DNA from: Paludibacter sp.
Lineage (GTDB): Bacteria; Bacteroidota; Bacteroidia; Bacteroidales; Paludibacteraceae
NCBI GenBank assembly: GCA_031292575.1
Contig: JARLGX010000030.1
Coordinates: 1 to 64,000, forward strand
Reading direction: 5' to 3'
Length of the DNA: 64,000 nt
The translations under genes were made by a program, and so were the position numbers. The notes below the pieces were generated by a model. It worked only from the letters and a program-made list of their open reading frames with translations. It did no database searches and had not been told where the DNA came from. Shown here in pieces: positions 43,970-53,191 of the stretch (its first letter is position 1; each line of letters starts with the position of its first letter).

Positions 43970-46540
43970 CTAAATCCAACGTACATAACAAAAATCCTGA
44001 CGGTGAGGTAGATCTTCATTTTTGGGGAACATTCGAAATCCATATTTAAACGAACCAGCCATATTTAATTGATATTCAATATGGAAAAACAGCTTGGAAC
44101 CTTCTGTTTTAATCAGTTTGAGCTCTTCAACACTATAAAGTGTATCGATATTATTTTTACCTAACTTAGTAGCAACTAACTCTATACCAACTCCATTATC
44201 ATTGATTCCATCAACATCGATTATAATATTAATATCATAATTTTCACCAACTTCAGGATTATGGATCATTCTTTCAGGAACATCCAACGATAATATCTGA
44301 ATTTTATCCCACCCACTTGCCACTTTTTCTTTCCAGGCTGCAATTTCCTTAGCTTTTGAGAATCCATTAGCTTTTAACAGAGCCGAGCGCGATGCCAGTT
44401 TAGTATAAAAGCGAGCTATATAATCGTCAATCATACGTTTGGTAGTAAAACGCGGAGTAATTTGAGCTAAGGAATTCTTTATAACCTGAATCCATTCTGG
44501 TGAATATCCTTTAGTATTTTTAGCAAAATACAATGGTATTATTTCATTCTCAAGCATACTGTAAATGGTTGCAGCATCTAATTGATCTTGATGAACATCA
44601 TTTTCATACGTTCTCTTTTCAGTCAATGCCCAACCTGCACCTTTCACATAACCTTCGAGCCACCAACCATCAAGTACTGAAAAATTTAGAACCCCATTCA
44701 TTTGTGCTTTTTCGCCTGAAGTTCCTGAAGCTTCAAGTGGGCGCGTTGGGGTATTTAACCATATATCAACTCCCGAAATTAATCGTTTTGCTAAACGCAT
44801 ATCGTAATTTTCCAGAAAAATTATTTTGCCTAAAAATTGAGGCATGCGCGATATTTCAACAATACGTTTTATTAAACCTTGTCCGCCTCCATCTGCAGGG
44901 TGTGCTTTCCCTGTAAAAATAAATTGAACCGGGTGAAGAGGATCATTTACAATTTTTTCCAGCCGTTCTAAATCGGTGAAAAGCAAATGAGCTCGTTTGT
45001 AAGTAGCAAAACGACGGCCAAATCCAATAATTAATGCATTTGGATTAATTGCCTCAAGAACAGATACTATGCGGGAAGGATCACCTTGATTTTTCAGCCA
45101 GTTTTCACGGAATTGATCTTTTATATAATCTACCAATTTATTCTTCAAGGTCATACGTGTTTGCCAAATTTCCTGATCCGGAATTTTATATACACCTTCC
45201 CAAATTTTCATATTGGATTGATCGGCATAAAATGCTTTGGTGAAATACTTTTCGTAAACAGCCTTCCAGTCAGATGAAGTCCAGGTAGGTAGATGAACTC
45301 CGTTAGTTACATAGCTAACATGCAATTCTTCAGGGAAGTATCCTTTCCAAATAGGATTAAACATTTCTTGCGAAACTTTTCCATGTAACCAACTCACACC
45401 GTTTACTTCCTGACAGGTATTACAAGCAAAGACACTCATACTAAATTTTTCGGCGTGGTCACCCGGATGTTCACGCCCCATATCGATAAACTCATCCCAG
45501 CTTAAATTCAATTTTGCTGGAAATTCACTCATATATTTTTTAAACAGCGTCTCTTCAAAACTATCATGGCCTGCTGGAACCGGAGTATGAACGGTGTATA
45601 ATGAACTTGCACGTACAATTTCTAATGCTTGGTTAAACGATAAATTTCTATCTGAAACCAAATCAACCAAACGTTGTGCATTTATTAGTGCAGCATGACC
45701 TTCATTGCAGTGATAAACTTCTTTCTCAATTCCTAATTTCTTAAGTGCCAGAATTCCACCTATTCCCAGCATAATTTCTTGTTTCATTCGATTTTCCCAA
45801 TCACCACCGTAAAGTTGATGGGTGATTGATCTATCAAATTCGCTATTCATATCATTATCTGTATCGAGTAAATATAATGCAATTCTGCCAACAGAGACTT
45901 TCCATAAATATGAGTAAACCATACGATCGGGATAGGGAACTTCAATTACAAGTGGTTGATCATTTGCATCTTTTACTTGTGTAACGGGCAAATTATTAAA
46001 ATTCTGAGCCTCATAAACGGCTACTTGTTGTCCGTCAACCGATAAAGTTTGTTTAAAATAACCGTAACGATACAAAAAGCCAATGGCGGTCATGTCAACA
46101 TTACAATCGCTGGCTTCTTTTAAATAATCGCCGGCTAAAACACCCAAACCTCCCGAATATATTTTAAGAACTTCTGTTAAGCCATATTCCATACTGAAAT
46201 AGGCAATTGAAGGAGTTTTCGTGTTTTTTGGAGCATTCAGATAAGATTTGAATTCATCGTAAACCGTGTCTACTTTTTTAATAAACTCTGTATCTTTGCC
46301 TAATGCAACTAACTTTTCGTAATTTAATACATCGAGAAGTAAAACAGGATTTGAAGCCACTTCAATCCATGCTTCACGATCAATTTGCCTAAAAATATTT
46401 TTTGCATTACTGTCCCAAACCCACCAAATATTGTTAGCAATTTCTTTTAATTTATTCAAACTCTCAGGTAAGTGTGACTTTACATTGATTTCCTTTAAGT
46501 TTGTATCATTTACGTCGTTAACTTTAAGTTTCATAAGCAT
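43970..46540 (-). CDS. glgP: Alpha-glucan (glycogen) phosphorylase
   Basis: An 856-residue phosphorylase that releases glucose-1-phosphate from glycogen. An N-terminal DUF3417-type helical segment ([15 protein letters not shown]) precedes the GT35 fold: ACFSMEYGL-like [42 protein letters not shown], and the PLP site [14 protein letters not shown]. The C-terminal ~100 residues form a small beta domain ([20 protein letters not shown]). A start six bases later ([10 protein letters not shown]) is equally possible. The glycogen synthase gene precedes it on the same strand, so synthesis and breakdown are encoded together. Confidence 0.92.
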   Translation of the reverse strand: MLMKLKVNDVNDTNLKEINVKSHLPESLNKLKEIANNIWWVWDSNAKNIFRQIDREAWIEVASNPVLLLDVLNYEKLVALGKDTEFIKKVDTVYDEFKSYLNAPKNTKTPSIAYFSMEYGLTEVLKIYSGGLGVLAGDYLKEASDCNVDMTAIGFLYRYGYFKQTLSVDGQQVAVYEAQNFNNLPVTQVKDANDQPLVIEVPYPDRMVYSYLWKVSVGRIALYLLDTDNDMNSEFDRSITHQLYGGDWENRMKQEIMLGIGGILALKKLGIEKEVYHCNEGHAALINAQRLVDLVSDRNLSFNQALEIVRASSLYTVHTPVPAGHDSFEETLFKKYMSEFPAKLNLSWDEFIDMGREHPGDHAEKFSMSVFACNTCQEVNGVSWLHGKVSQEMFNPIWKGYFPEELHVSYVTNGVHLPTWTSSDWKAVYEKYFTKAFYADQSNMKIWEGVYKIPDQEIWQTRMTLKNKLVDYIKDQFRENWLKNQGDPSRIVSVLEAINPNALIIGFGRRFATYKRAHLLFTDLERLEKIVNDPLHPVQFIFTGKAHPADGGGQGLIKRIVEISRMPQFLGKIIFLENYDMRLAKRLISGVDIWLNTPTRPLEASGTSGEKAQMNGVLNFSVLDGWWLEGYVKGAGWALTEKRTYENDVHQDQLDAATIYSMLENEIIPLYFAKNTKGYSPEWIQVIKNSLAQITPRFTTKRMIDDYIARFYTKLASRSALLKANGFSKAKEIAAWKEKVASGWDKIQILSLDVPERMIHNPEVGENYDINIIIDVDGINDNGVGIELVATKLGKNNIDTLYSVEELKLIKTEGSKLFFHIEYQLNMAGSFKYGFRMFPKNEDLPHRQDFCYVRWI

Positions 46541-46707
46541 TTACATCTTTATTATTTAACTAATACTATTTTTTTCCTTAACAATGAAAGTTTAATTATT
46601 TTTTAATTTGAAGTTACAAAAATAATTAAAAGAGGACTGAGAAACGATGGATTAAGATTAAAAACTTTAGTTATGTATTTCAAACGTTTGCGAGGCGTCA
46701 TTGAACA

Positions 46708-48360
46708 TTATTTTTTTAATCTTTCATTTTTATTTTGAAGAGCAATATTATAAGCTTTGTAATAATATTGTATAAAATGTTTCCATAGTGCTTTTTCTGC
46801 AATAATTGAAGCTTTAATTCGAATACTGTTAATTTCTTCATCACTACACGAAGCAAATTTGTGAATCATATCCGCAATATGCTTGGCAACAATGTAACTA
46901 TTATAGTCAGAACGATGTATTACCCCAACGCCTTGCTCAATTTCATGAAGATTATGCGACACCCATTGTCCAAAACCTGACAAATCTGTAGTTATAGTAG
47001 GTACCGAGAATGCGATACTTTCGAGAGGTGTGTAACCCCATGGTTCATAATACGATGGAAAAACTGTTAGATCCATACCAATCAATAAATCATAGTACGG
47101 TTTATTGAAGATTCCATCGGTACCATTTAGATAGGACGGCACAAAAATAATCTTAACCGGCTGAGATTGCTGATTAGTAAAATGAAACCAGTGAATCGCA
47201 GACATTATATTATCACTGTAATAGTCATGCAATTCGTGTGTTGTAAACCGGTTCCATGATTGAAGTTTTGTGTCGGAGTGGTTCAAACAAGAAGCCAAAT
47301 CAATTCTTGAACCTTTAATATGAGCCGGAACCATAATAAAAACAACTATTTCTTTACTCAAATCGGAATAATCTGTCAATAGTTTCAACGACTCTAAAAA
47401 AGTATCTATTCCCTTGTTCTTATATTCATAACGACCGGCAGTACTTACAAACAAGGCGTTTTCTGAAAGCTTGTATCCAAGTAAAGTTTCTGCCACTTTT
47501 TGTAAAGCTACGCGTGCCTCGCAGCGTTTTATCGCAAAATTTATTCCATTTGGAACAAAATCATCTTCAAATCCATTTGGGGTAATTATATCCGGCACTT
47601 TGTCAAGTAATTGCTCACATTCTATTCCGGTAATTTCGCTCACAGTGGTAAAACAATCAACCAAATGTGCTGCATTTTTTTCAGTAGAATGTTTAGATAC
47701 CATATTCAATTCGTATGACATCTGATCACCATTGTACTCATTTAAATAGTCATACAACGGTTTATGATTTCCTGCAATAGATCGACCAATTGAAGTTGCA
47801 TGTGTGGTAAAAATAGTTGCTATTTCTGGCAATTTATCTTTTATATAAAATGCACCAAAAGTGGTCATCCATTCATTAAAATGAGCTACTACCTGATTCT
47901 CAACACCTAAATTAAAATAACGATAATAACTCTCAATAATCATCCCTGTAGCATAGCCAAACATAGATGATTCGTCATAATCTCCATAAGCTGCAATAGA
48001 ATTAACTCCCGTTTGTTCCCAAACCTGCGCATAAATTTCATTTTTTCGAGCCATTAATGGCATAAAATCTACTAAAACAGCAATTGGTCTGCCCGGTATA
48101 TTCCATCTACCAACTCGAATTTTCAGTTTATATTTTTCCTCTGTAAATAACTGCCAGTCAGAATATAATTCAGATTTATCTTCAAAAAATGGATTAATTT
48201 TATCTAACCATATATCAGGTCCTATAAATATAAGTTTATCTGGATGAGTTTCTTGTAATGTTGCTGCCCGAGTAGAAAGAACAGTATAAATACCACCGAC
48301 CATATTACAAACCTCCCAGCTTGCTTCAAAAATATATTCGGGGTTCAACGTTTTCGACAT
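46708..48360 (-). CDS. Glycogen synthase, GT3-type
   Basis: A 550-residue glycosyltransferase of the GT3 class, the eukaryote-like glycogen synthases used by many Bacteroidota, which take UDP-glucose or ADP-glucose. It starts with YIFEASWEVCNMVGGIYTVLSTRA (UDP-sugar site, VGGIYTV), then FNEWMTTFGAFYIKDKLPEI, STAGRYEYKNKGIDTFLESL and the catalytic region FPSYYEPWGYTPLESIAFSVPT with the conserved Glu pair. Forms a glycogen unit with glgP 167 bases downstream. Confidence 0.9.
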   Translation of the reverse strand: MSKTLNPEYIFEASWEVCNMVGGIYTVLSTRAATLQETHPDKLIFIGPDIWLDKINPFFEDKSELYSDWQLFTEEKYKLKIRVGRWNIPGRPIAVLVDFMPLMARKNEIYAQVWEQTGVNSIAAYGDYDESSMFGYATGMIIESYYRYFNLGVENQVVAHFNEWMTTFGAFYIKDKLPEIATIFTTHATSIGRSIAGNHKPLYDYLNEYNGDQMSYELNMVSKHSTEKNAAHLVDCFTTVSEITGIECEQLLDKVPDIITPNGFEDDFVPNGINFAIKRCEARVALQKVAETLLGYKLSENALFVSTAGRYEYKNKGIDTFLESLKLLTDYSDLSKEIVVFIMVPAHIKGSRIDLASCLNHSDTKLQSWNRFTTHELHDYYSDNIMSAIHWFHFTNQQSQPVKIIFVPSYLNGTDGIFNKPYYDLLIGMDLTVFPSYYEPWGYTPLESIAFSVPTITTDLSGFGQWVSHNLHEIEQGVGVIHRSDYNSYIVAKHIADMIHKFASCSDEEINSIRIKASIIAEKALWKHFIQYYYKAYNIALQNKNERLKK

Positions 48361-48383
48361 CTATTGTATATTTAAAATGATTG

Positions 48384-48391
48384 CAAAGGTA
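48384..48391 (-). promoter_or_regulatory. Promoter -7 box of glycogen synthase
   Basis: TACCTTTG on the minus strand, 24 bases before the ATG. The 305-base divergent gap toward phoH holds nothing else that I recognise. Confidence 0.55.
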
Positions 48392-48665
48392 ATATTATTT
48401 TGCGCATAATGTTGTTAACATTGAATTTGACAAAACCTTTAACAAAAATGATTTATAAAAATCGTTCCATCATAATATTATCTGTAATCAAAAATTAATA
48501 GAAAACAGCAGATTAAAGTTCCGATGACTCAAATTTAGTCACTAAATAAAATAATGGTTGAAAACTTATTAACCAACTTGAGTGTTTTTCTCAGCATAAA
48601 TTCGTATTTTTATTGTCGAATTTAATTTTAAATATTATTTCTTCATAATCAATTATTTATAAAAT

Positions 48666-49991
48666 ATGGGAGCTAAGAAAAATTTTGTTTTGGACACTAA
48701 CGTCATTCTACACGATTATAAATGTGTACACAATTTCGAAGAAAATGATATTTATATACCAATAGTAGTTCTGGAAGAACTAGATCATTTCAAAAAAGGA
48801 AATGAACAAATAAATTTTAACGCACGTGAGTTTGCCCGTGAACTGGATTTAATTGCCGATGACAAACTATTTACTAAAGGTGCGGATTTAGGCACAGGGA
48901 AAGGAAAACTCTTTATACTTACAGGGGGCGAATATCCAGAAGTTATTGCTAAATCGTTTATTGAAAAAACTTCCGATCATCGAATTTTGGCTACAACTTA
49001 CACCTTACGTGAAAAGAAAAAAGGCAGTAGAACGATTTTGGTAAGTAAAGACATTAACCTGCGTATGAAAGCACTTTCGTTAGGACTGGAAGCGGAAGAT
49101 TATATTAACGATAAAGTTACTGATTTTAATATATTTGAGAAAACTTATGAAACTTACGAAAATATTGCACCAGAGCTTATTGACAAGTTGTATAAAGGTG
49201 ATGGTACACTTCCGCTGGACGAACTTGACTTTGCGTCTGATATTGAGCCTCAGGAATGTTTCGTGCTGAGAAGTGTACGCAACAGTATCTTAGCACGCTA
49301 TATTCCACAAACAGGAATGGTCAAAAGAATTGAAAAGGAGCGTTGTTTTGGTATTGAACCTCGAAATGCTGAACAAACTTTTGCCATGAATGTGTTGCTG
49401 GATGATGATGTAAAACTGGTTGCTTTAACCGGAAAGTCAGGTACAGGAAAAACTTTATTGGCTTTAGCTGCTGCACTTCAGAAAAATGATGCCTATAAAC
49501 AAATACTATTGGCACGTCCGATAGTGGCTTTAAGCAACAAAGATTTGGGGTTCTTGCCAGGTGACGAAAAACAAAAGGTGGCTCCATATATGCAGCCTTT
49601 GTTTGACAATTTGAATGTTATAAAGCATAATTTTTCATATCAAGGAAAAGAAATAAGGCTGATTGAAGAGATGCAACGCAATGAACAACTGGTAATTGAA
49701 GCTTTGGCATTTATTCGTGGAAGAAGCCTGAGCGATACTTTTTTTATTATTGATGAAGCACAGAATTTAACTCCACATGAAATCAAAACAATAATAACAC
49801 GAGCTGGTGAAGGTACTAAAATTGTATTTACAGGCGATATACAACAAATTGATTCTCCGTACCTTGATATGTTCTCGAATGGATTAGTTTACATGATTGA
49901 CAGGATGCGAGGACAAAACATTTTTGCGCATATAAATCTTGTAAAAGGTGAAAGAAGCTTTTTATCAGAATTAGCGAGTGACTTACTATAA
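48666..49991 (+). CDS. PhoH family ATPase with PIN domain
   Basis: A 441-residue protein of the YlaK/PhoH2 type: an N-terminal PIN nuclease domain (NFVLDTNVILHDYK with Asp10, VVLEELDHFKKG, and the acidic pair in TSDHRIL-type TSDHRILATT) joined to a PhoH RNA-helicase-like ATPase with GKSGTGKTLLALAAAL (near 257) and Walker B FFIIDEAQNLTPHE, then VFTGDIQQID. Members cleave and unwind RNA in vitro in other bacteria. Single gene, complete. Confidence 0.92.
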   Translation: MGAKKNFVLDTNVILHDYKCVHNFEENDIYIPIVVLEELDHFKKGNEQINFNAREFARELDLIADDKLFTKGADLGTGKGKLFILTGGEYPEVIAKSFIEKTSDHRILATTYTLREKKKGSRTILVSKDINLRMKALSLGLEAEDYINDKVTDFNIFEKTYETYENIAPELIDKLYKGDGTLPLDELDFASDIEPQECFVLRSVRNSILARYIPQTGMVKRIEKERCFGIEPRNAEQTFAMNVLLDDDVKLVALTGKSGTGKTLLALAAALQKNDAYKQILLARPIVALSNKDLGFLPGDEKQKVAPYMQPLFDNLNVIKHNFSYQGKEIRLIEEMQRNEQLVIEALAFIRGRSLSDTFFIIDEAQNLTPHEIKTIITRAGEGTKIVFTGDIQQIDSPYLDMFSNGLVYMIDRMRGQNIFAHINLVKGERSFLSELASDLL

Positions 49992-50022
49992 AAGAAAAAC
50001 ACATTCGCAATTTTCAATTAAT

Positions 50023-50060
50023 AAATGGGCGGAAAAATCGAATAATCTTCCCGCCCATTT
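50023..50060. terminator. Hairpin between phoH and the SPOR gene
   Basis: AAATGGGCGG pairs with CCCGCCCATTT (17-base loop) between two convergent genes; the U-run is weak. Confidence 0.6.
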
Positions 50061-50080
50061 AAAATCAAATAGTTTAAGAA

Positions 50081-50551
50081 TTATTTTTGAACCAGAACCC
50101 AAGCATCTGGAAAACGGTTAGCAATTTGCTTAATTTTCGCATGTGCCTGATTATAATCATTATAAGATGAAATTAAAACACGATACATTCCTTTTTGATT
50201 TACAACAATTAATGCATCATTTCCTTCAGAAATCAATGAACTTTTCAGCCCTTTTGCATTAGTTTGTTTAGAAAAACTACCAACTACAACGTGATATTTA
50301 GATTTCAGTGCATCAGAAGAACCTTCGACTAAACTGAAGTTTTCATTCCGGGTAACCTCTGGTGTATTTTCTGAAGTTTGTTGTTCGGAGTAAGAAGGTG
50401 CTGCGGGAGTTTGCACATTAGATGTTGTTGGCGACGTAGCTTTAATATTGGCACCTGCTGGTATTTCAGCAATTTTTTGTTTAGTCTTACAAGCCGATGT
50501 TGCCATCATTACTATGGCTAATGCGAGAAATAATTTGACTGTTTTGTTCAT
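50081..50551 (-). CDS. SPOR domain lipoprotein
   Basis: A 156-residue lipoprotein. Signal MNKTVKLFLALAIVMMATSAC puts the modified Cys at 21; a Ser/Thr/Pro-rich linker (about 30-75) leads to a C-terminal SPOR domain (YHVVVGSFSKQTNAKGLKSS, ALIVVNQKGMYRVLISSY, FPDAWVLVQK). SPOR domains bind peptidoglycan stripped of stem peptides at the division site. I use ATG 50551, because the longer frame puts 18 residues before the signal. Confidence 0.9.
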   Translation of the reverse strand: MNKTVKLFLALAIVMMATSACKTKQKIAEIPAGANIKATSPTTSNVQTPAAPSYSEQQTSENTPEVTRNENFSLVEGSSDALKSKYHVVVGSFSKQTNAKGLKSSLISEGNDALIVVNQKGMYRVLISSYNDYNQAHAKIKQIANRFPDAWVLVQK

Positions 50552-50803
50552 ATTTTTGTTGTTTAAGTGGTTGTAGTTATACCAATATTTAAAATCAGAA
50601 TGCAAAGTATTTAGTATTTAACAATATCAATATATATTTAGCTTTACAAAGTACAAAGATGATAAGAAAAATGCAGCTAAACAAATTGTCAAGAAAAATT
50701 TTATAAAATTTTTCTGTTTTATTCAAACATTATACCCATTATGACTGTTTAAAGGCATAAAAGAGAAAACATATCAATTATTAATATACAAAAACAGAAA
50801 ATT

Positions 50804-51379
50804 ATGAAATTCTCCTTACCAGAATTACCTTATGCACACAATGCATTGGAACCAATTATTAGTGAAAAAACGATTAGTTTTCACTATGGAAAACACCATC
50901 AAACATATGTAAATAATTTGAATGGATTAATTGTTGGAACTGAATTTGAAAATTCTGATCTTGAGGCTATTGTCAAAAAATCAGAAGGTCCGATCTTCAA
51001 TAATGCAGCTCAAGTGTGGAATCATACTTTTTATTTCTTTTCATTAACTCCAAATAAAGGCAGTGTGCCAAGCGATAAATTAATCAAAGCAATTAATACC
51101 GGTTGGGATTCTCTCGACAATTTTAAAGCTGAATTTAACAAAGCAGCTGTCTCTGTATTTGGTTCTGGATGGGCGTGGTTAGTTAAAGATGCAGATGGAA
51201 AGCTATCAATAGTAAAAGAAAGTAATGCAGGAAATCCAATTACTAGAGGATTAACTCCACTATTAACGTTTGATGTTTGGGAACATGCATATTACCTTGA
51301 TTATCAAAATAGAAGAGTAGATTATGTTGCCGCATTGTGGGATTTAGTAGACTGGAAAGTTATTTCAGAAAGATACTAA
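50804..51379 (+). CDS. Superoxide dismutase (Fe/Mn)
   Basis: A 191-residue superoxide dismutase that protects against oxygen. The metal ligands are His27, His74, Asp157 and His161 (FDVWEHAYYLDYQNR). N-terminal FSLPELPYAHNALEPIIS and GSGWAWLVKD are typical. In this phylum such enzymes often accept either iron or manganese, so I do not choose between sodA and sodB. Single gene with its own terminator. Confidence 0.95.
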   Translation: MKFSLPELPYAHNALEPIISEKTISFHYGKHHQTYVNNLNGLIVGTEFENSDLEAIVKKSEGPIFNNAAQVWNHTFYFFSLTPNKGSVPSDKLIKAINTGWDSLDNFKAEFNKAAVSVFGSGWAWLVKDADGKLSIVKESNAGNPITRGLTPLLTFDVWEHAYYLDYQNRRVDYVAALWDLVDWKVISERY

Positions 51380-51400
51380 ACAGATAAAAATTAACATTAT

Positions 51401-51440
51401 AGGCGTGTTGAAAATAATAATTCAACACGTCTATTTTTTT
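51401..51440 (+). terminator. Terminator of the superoxide dismutase gene
   Basis: Stem AGGCGTGTTGAA/TTCAACACGTCT followed by ATTTTTTTTT. Confidence 0.88.
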
Positions 51441-51556
51441 TTATTAATTGCTAAAAGTTGAAATTAAAGTAATTTAAGCAACTTGATTTAAGTAATAAAT
51501 ATTTGTTAAATAATACAACGAAACATTCATTTTACTAAAAATTGGTATCGCTTTGT

Positions 51557-51585
51557 ATTGAAGTGTCCTAAAAAAATTATCTTTG
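51557..51585 (+). promoter_or_regulatory. Promoter of the ompH gene
   Basis: ATTG (51557-51560), 17 bases, TATCTTTG (51578-51585). Confidence 0.65.
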
Positions 51586-51655
51586 CACTCGAATTTATTA
51601 GAAATTCTATTTTTTAAGAAATAATTAAACCACAATAATTAAAGTAAGACGGCTA

Positions 51656-52261
51656 ATGAAAAACTTATCACTCATTATTAATGCTATTTTGGCAATAGCA
51701 GTTGTAGTTTTGTTTGTTTTAGTATTGGGCAACAAATCTAACACAGCAACCAAACAATTAGTTATCGGAAAAGATACGGTTACTACAGGGAAATTGCCGA
51801 TTGCTTATGTAAATATCGATTCTTTATTATTGCATTATCAATTTGCAAAAGAAGCAAATGAATCTTTGATAAAAAAACAAGAGGACTCTCGACTCACTAT
51901 CAATACTAAAGCTCGTCAATTGCAAACAGAAATGGCTGAATTTCAACACAAACTTGAAAATAATGCTTTTTTAAGTCGTGAAAGGGCCGAACAAGAACAA
52001 TCACGATTACAAAAGAAACAACAGGATTTACAAGCTTTAGATGGAGATTTAAGTAAACAATTGGTTCAGGTTCAACAGAAAATGAGTGAACAATTGCGCG
52101 ACACCATCAATGCTTTTATGAAACAATACAACAAGAATCATAAATATCAGATGATTATAAGTAATACTGCAAGTGACAATATACTATATGCGGAAAAAGA
52201 ATATGACATAACTGCCGAAGTTACCAAATTATTGAATGATCGATATGCAGCAAAAAAATAA
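51656..52261 (+). CDS. OmpH/Skp-like periplasmic chaperone
   Basis: A 201-residue protein with an N-terminal membrane helix or signal (LIINAILAIAVVVLFVLVLG), then the family start PIAYVNIDSLLLHYQFAKEA, a long coiled coil (about 75-150, Gln/Lys/Glu-rich) and the closing strand YQMIISNTASDNILYAEKEYDIT. Skp-type chaperones hold unfolded outer-membrane proteins in the periplasm. Unlike E. coli Skp it looks membrane-tethered. Single gene between a promoter and a terminator. Confidence 0.88.
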   Translation: MKNLSLIINAILAIAVVVLFVLVLGNKSNTATKQLVIGKDTVTTGKLPIAYVNIDSLLLHYQFAKEANESLIKKQEDSRLTINTKARQLQTEMAEFQHKLENNAFLSRERAEQEQSRLQKKQQDLQALDGDLSKQLVQVQQKMSEQLRDTINAFMKQYNKNHKYQMIISNTASDNILYAEKEYDITAEVTKLLNDRYAAKK

Positions 52262-52279
52262 TTAGAAAAATAGAAGATG

Positions 52280-52313
52280 AAAAAAGCGCAAACTCAAATT
52301 TGCGCTTTTTTTG
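52280..52313. terminator. Terminator after ompH
   Basis: AAAAAAGCGCAAA/TTTGCGCTTTTTTT, usable from both sides. Confidence 0.88.
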
Positions 52314-52341
52314 TCCATTCTTGATTTAGATCGGACTATTA

Positions 52342-52668
52342 TCAATTCCACCGAAATGATTGATAAAAGGAAGAAAGTGCATAAATCAAAACCATGACGA
52401 CCCAGGAATTAGAACCCGTGAACATAAAATAAGCTCCAACTCCCAGCATTAAACTATTCAAAAGACCCATGCGAGCAAGTCGTTGTTGCCGTTTCTCGGC
52501 TTTTGCTAAATCAAATGCATTTTTCCCTTGCAAATAAATCAACAAACCTGCACCCACAGAAAAAATATAGGGGGCATAAGTAATATCAAATAACTTGGCA
52601 AAAGCTCCTAAAATAGTGAGCGTTCCGGCAGTAATAAAAAGTATTTGGGAGGGTTGCTTGTCTTTCAT
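52342..52668 (-). CDS. Small membrane protein, unknown function
   Basis: A 108-residue protein with four hydrophobic stretches (about 8-28, 31-46, 68-84, 88-102) and a basic loop in the middle (KAEKRQQRLAR). I recognise it only as a conserved Bacteroidota membrane protein. Its start overlaps the stop of the divIC-like gene by four bases (ATGA), so the pair is translationally coupled and it may act at the division site. Confidence 0.7.
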   Translation of the reverse strand: MKDKQPSQILFITAGTLTILGAFAKLFDITYAPYIFSVGAGLLIYLQGKNAFDLAKAEKRQQRLARMGLLNSLMLGVGAYFMFTGSNSWVVMVLIYALSSFYQSFRWN

Positions 52669-52970
52669 TGTTTAATAATAAAAATATCTTCGTTTGGCTT
52701 TTTCATATAATAATGCTCACGGGCAAATTTTTCCAGATTCGCATCACTCGATTGAAGATCATTTCTTTTTTGTCTCGTCGTTTTTATTTCATCCTGATAA
52801 TACTTCAACTCTTTTTCCATTTGTACAATTTTTCGATGAGTTTCAAATCGATGTAACAAACTATGTTCATCAAAAAAAGTTACAAAAACAGTAAAAGCTA
52901 CAAACACAATCACATACTTATTAATAAGCATTCTTTTGAGTTTTGATCCTGTTTTTTGAGTAGACGACAT
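52665..52970 (-). CDS. Septum formation initiator (FtsB/DivIC-like)
   Basis: A 101-residue bitopic membrane protein: short cytoplasmic start, one membrane helix (KYVIVFVAFTVFVTFF, about 19-34), then a periplasmic coiled coil (EKELKYYQDEIKTTRQKRND) and the family end LEKFAREHYYMKKPNEDIFI. FtsB/DivIC proteins join FtsL and FtsQ in the divisome and help activate septal wall synthesis. Upstream partner of the small membrane protein gene. Confidence 0.9.
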   Translation of the reverse strand: MSSTQKTGSKLKRMLINKYVIVFVAFTVFVTFFDEHSLLHRFETHRKIVQMEKELKYYQDEIKTTRQKRNDLQSSDANLEKFAREHYYMKKPNEDIFIIKQ

Positions 52971-53154
52971 GAATTAATAAATTTGCAAGCATTAAAGCTA
53001 AACTAACAACGTAAAGCAGTACATATCAATACAAAAAACCGTAGAGTTTTTTGCCCGAACAGACTAAAATCTTTGACAAAGGTAAGCAATTTTTACGTTC
53101 ATCCTTTTTTTTCAGAAATCTTTTTTTTTGACGAAATGTAAGTCATATTTTCTG

Positions 53155-53162
53155 TATATTTG
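53155..53162 (+). promoter_or_regulatory. Promoter -7 box of dnaX
   Basis: TATATTTG, 29 bases before the ATG. Confidence 0.6.
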
Positions 53163-53191
53163 CAAGCAAAAGCAGAAAAAGAGTTCAATTT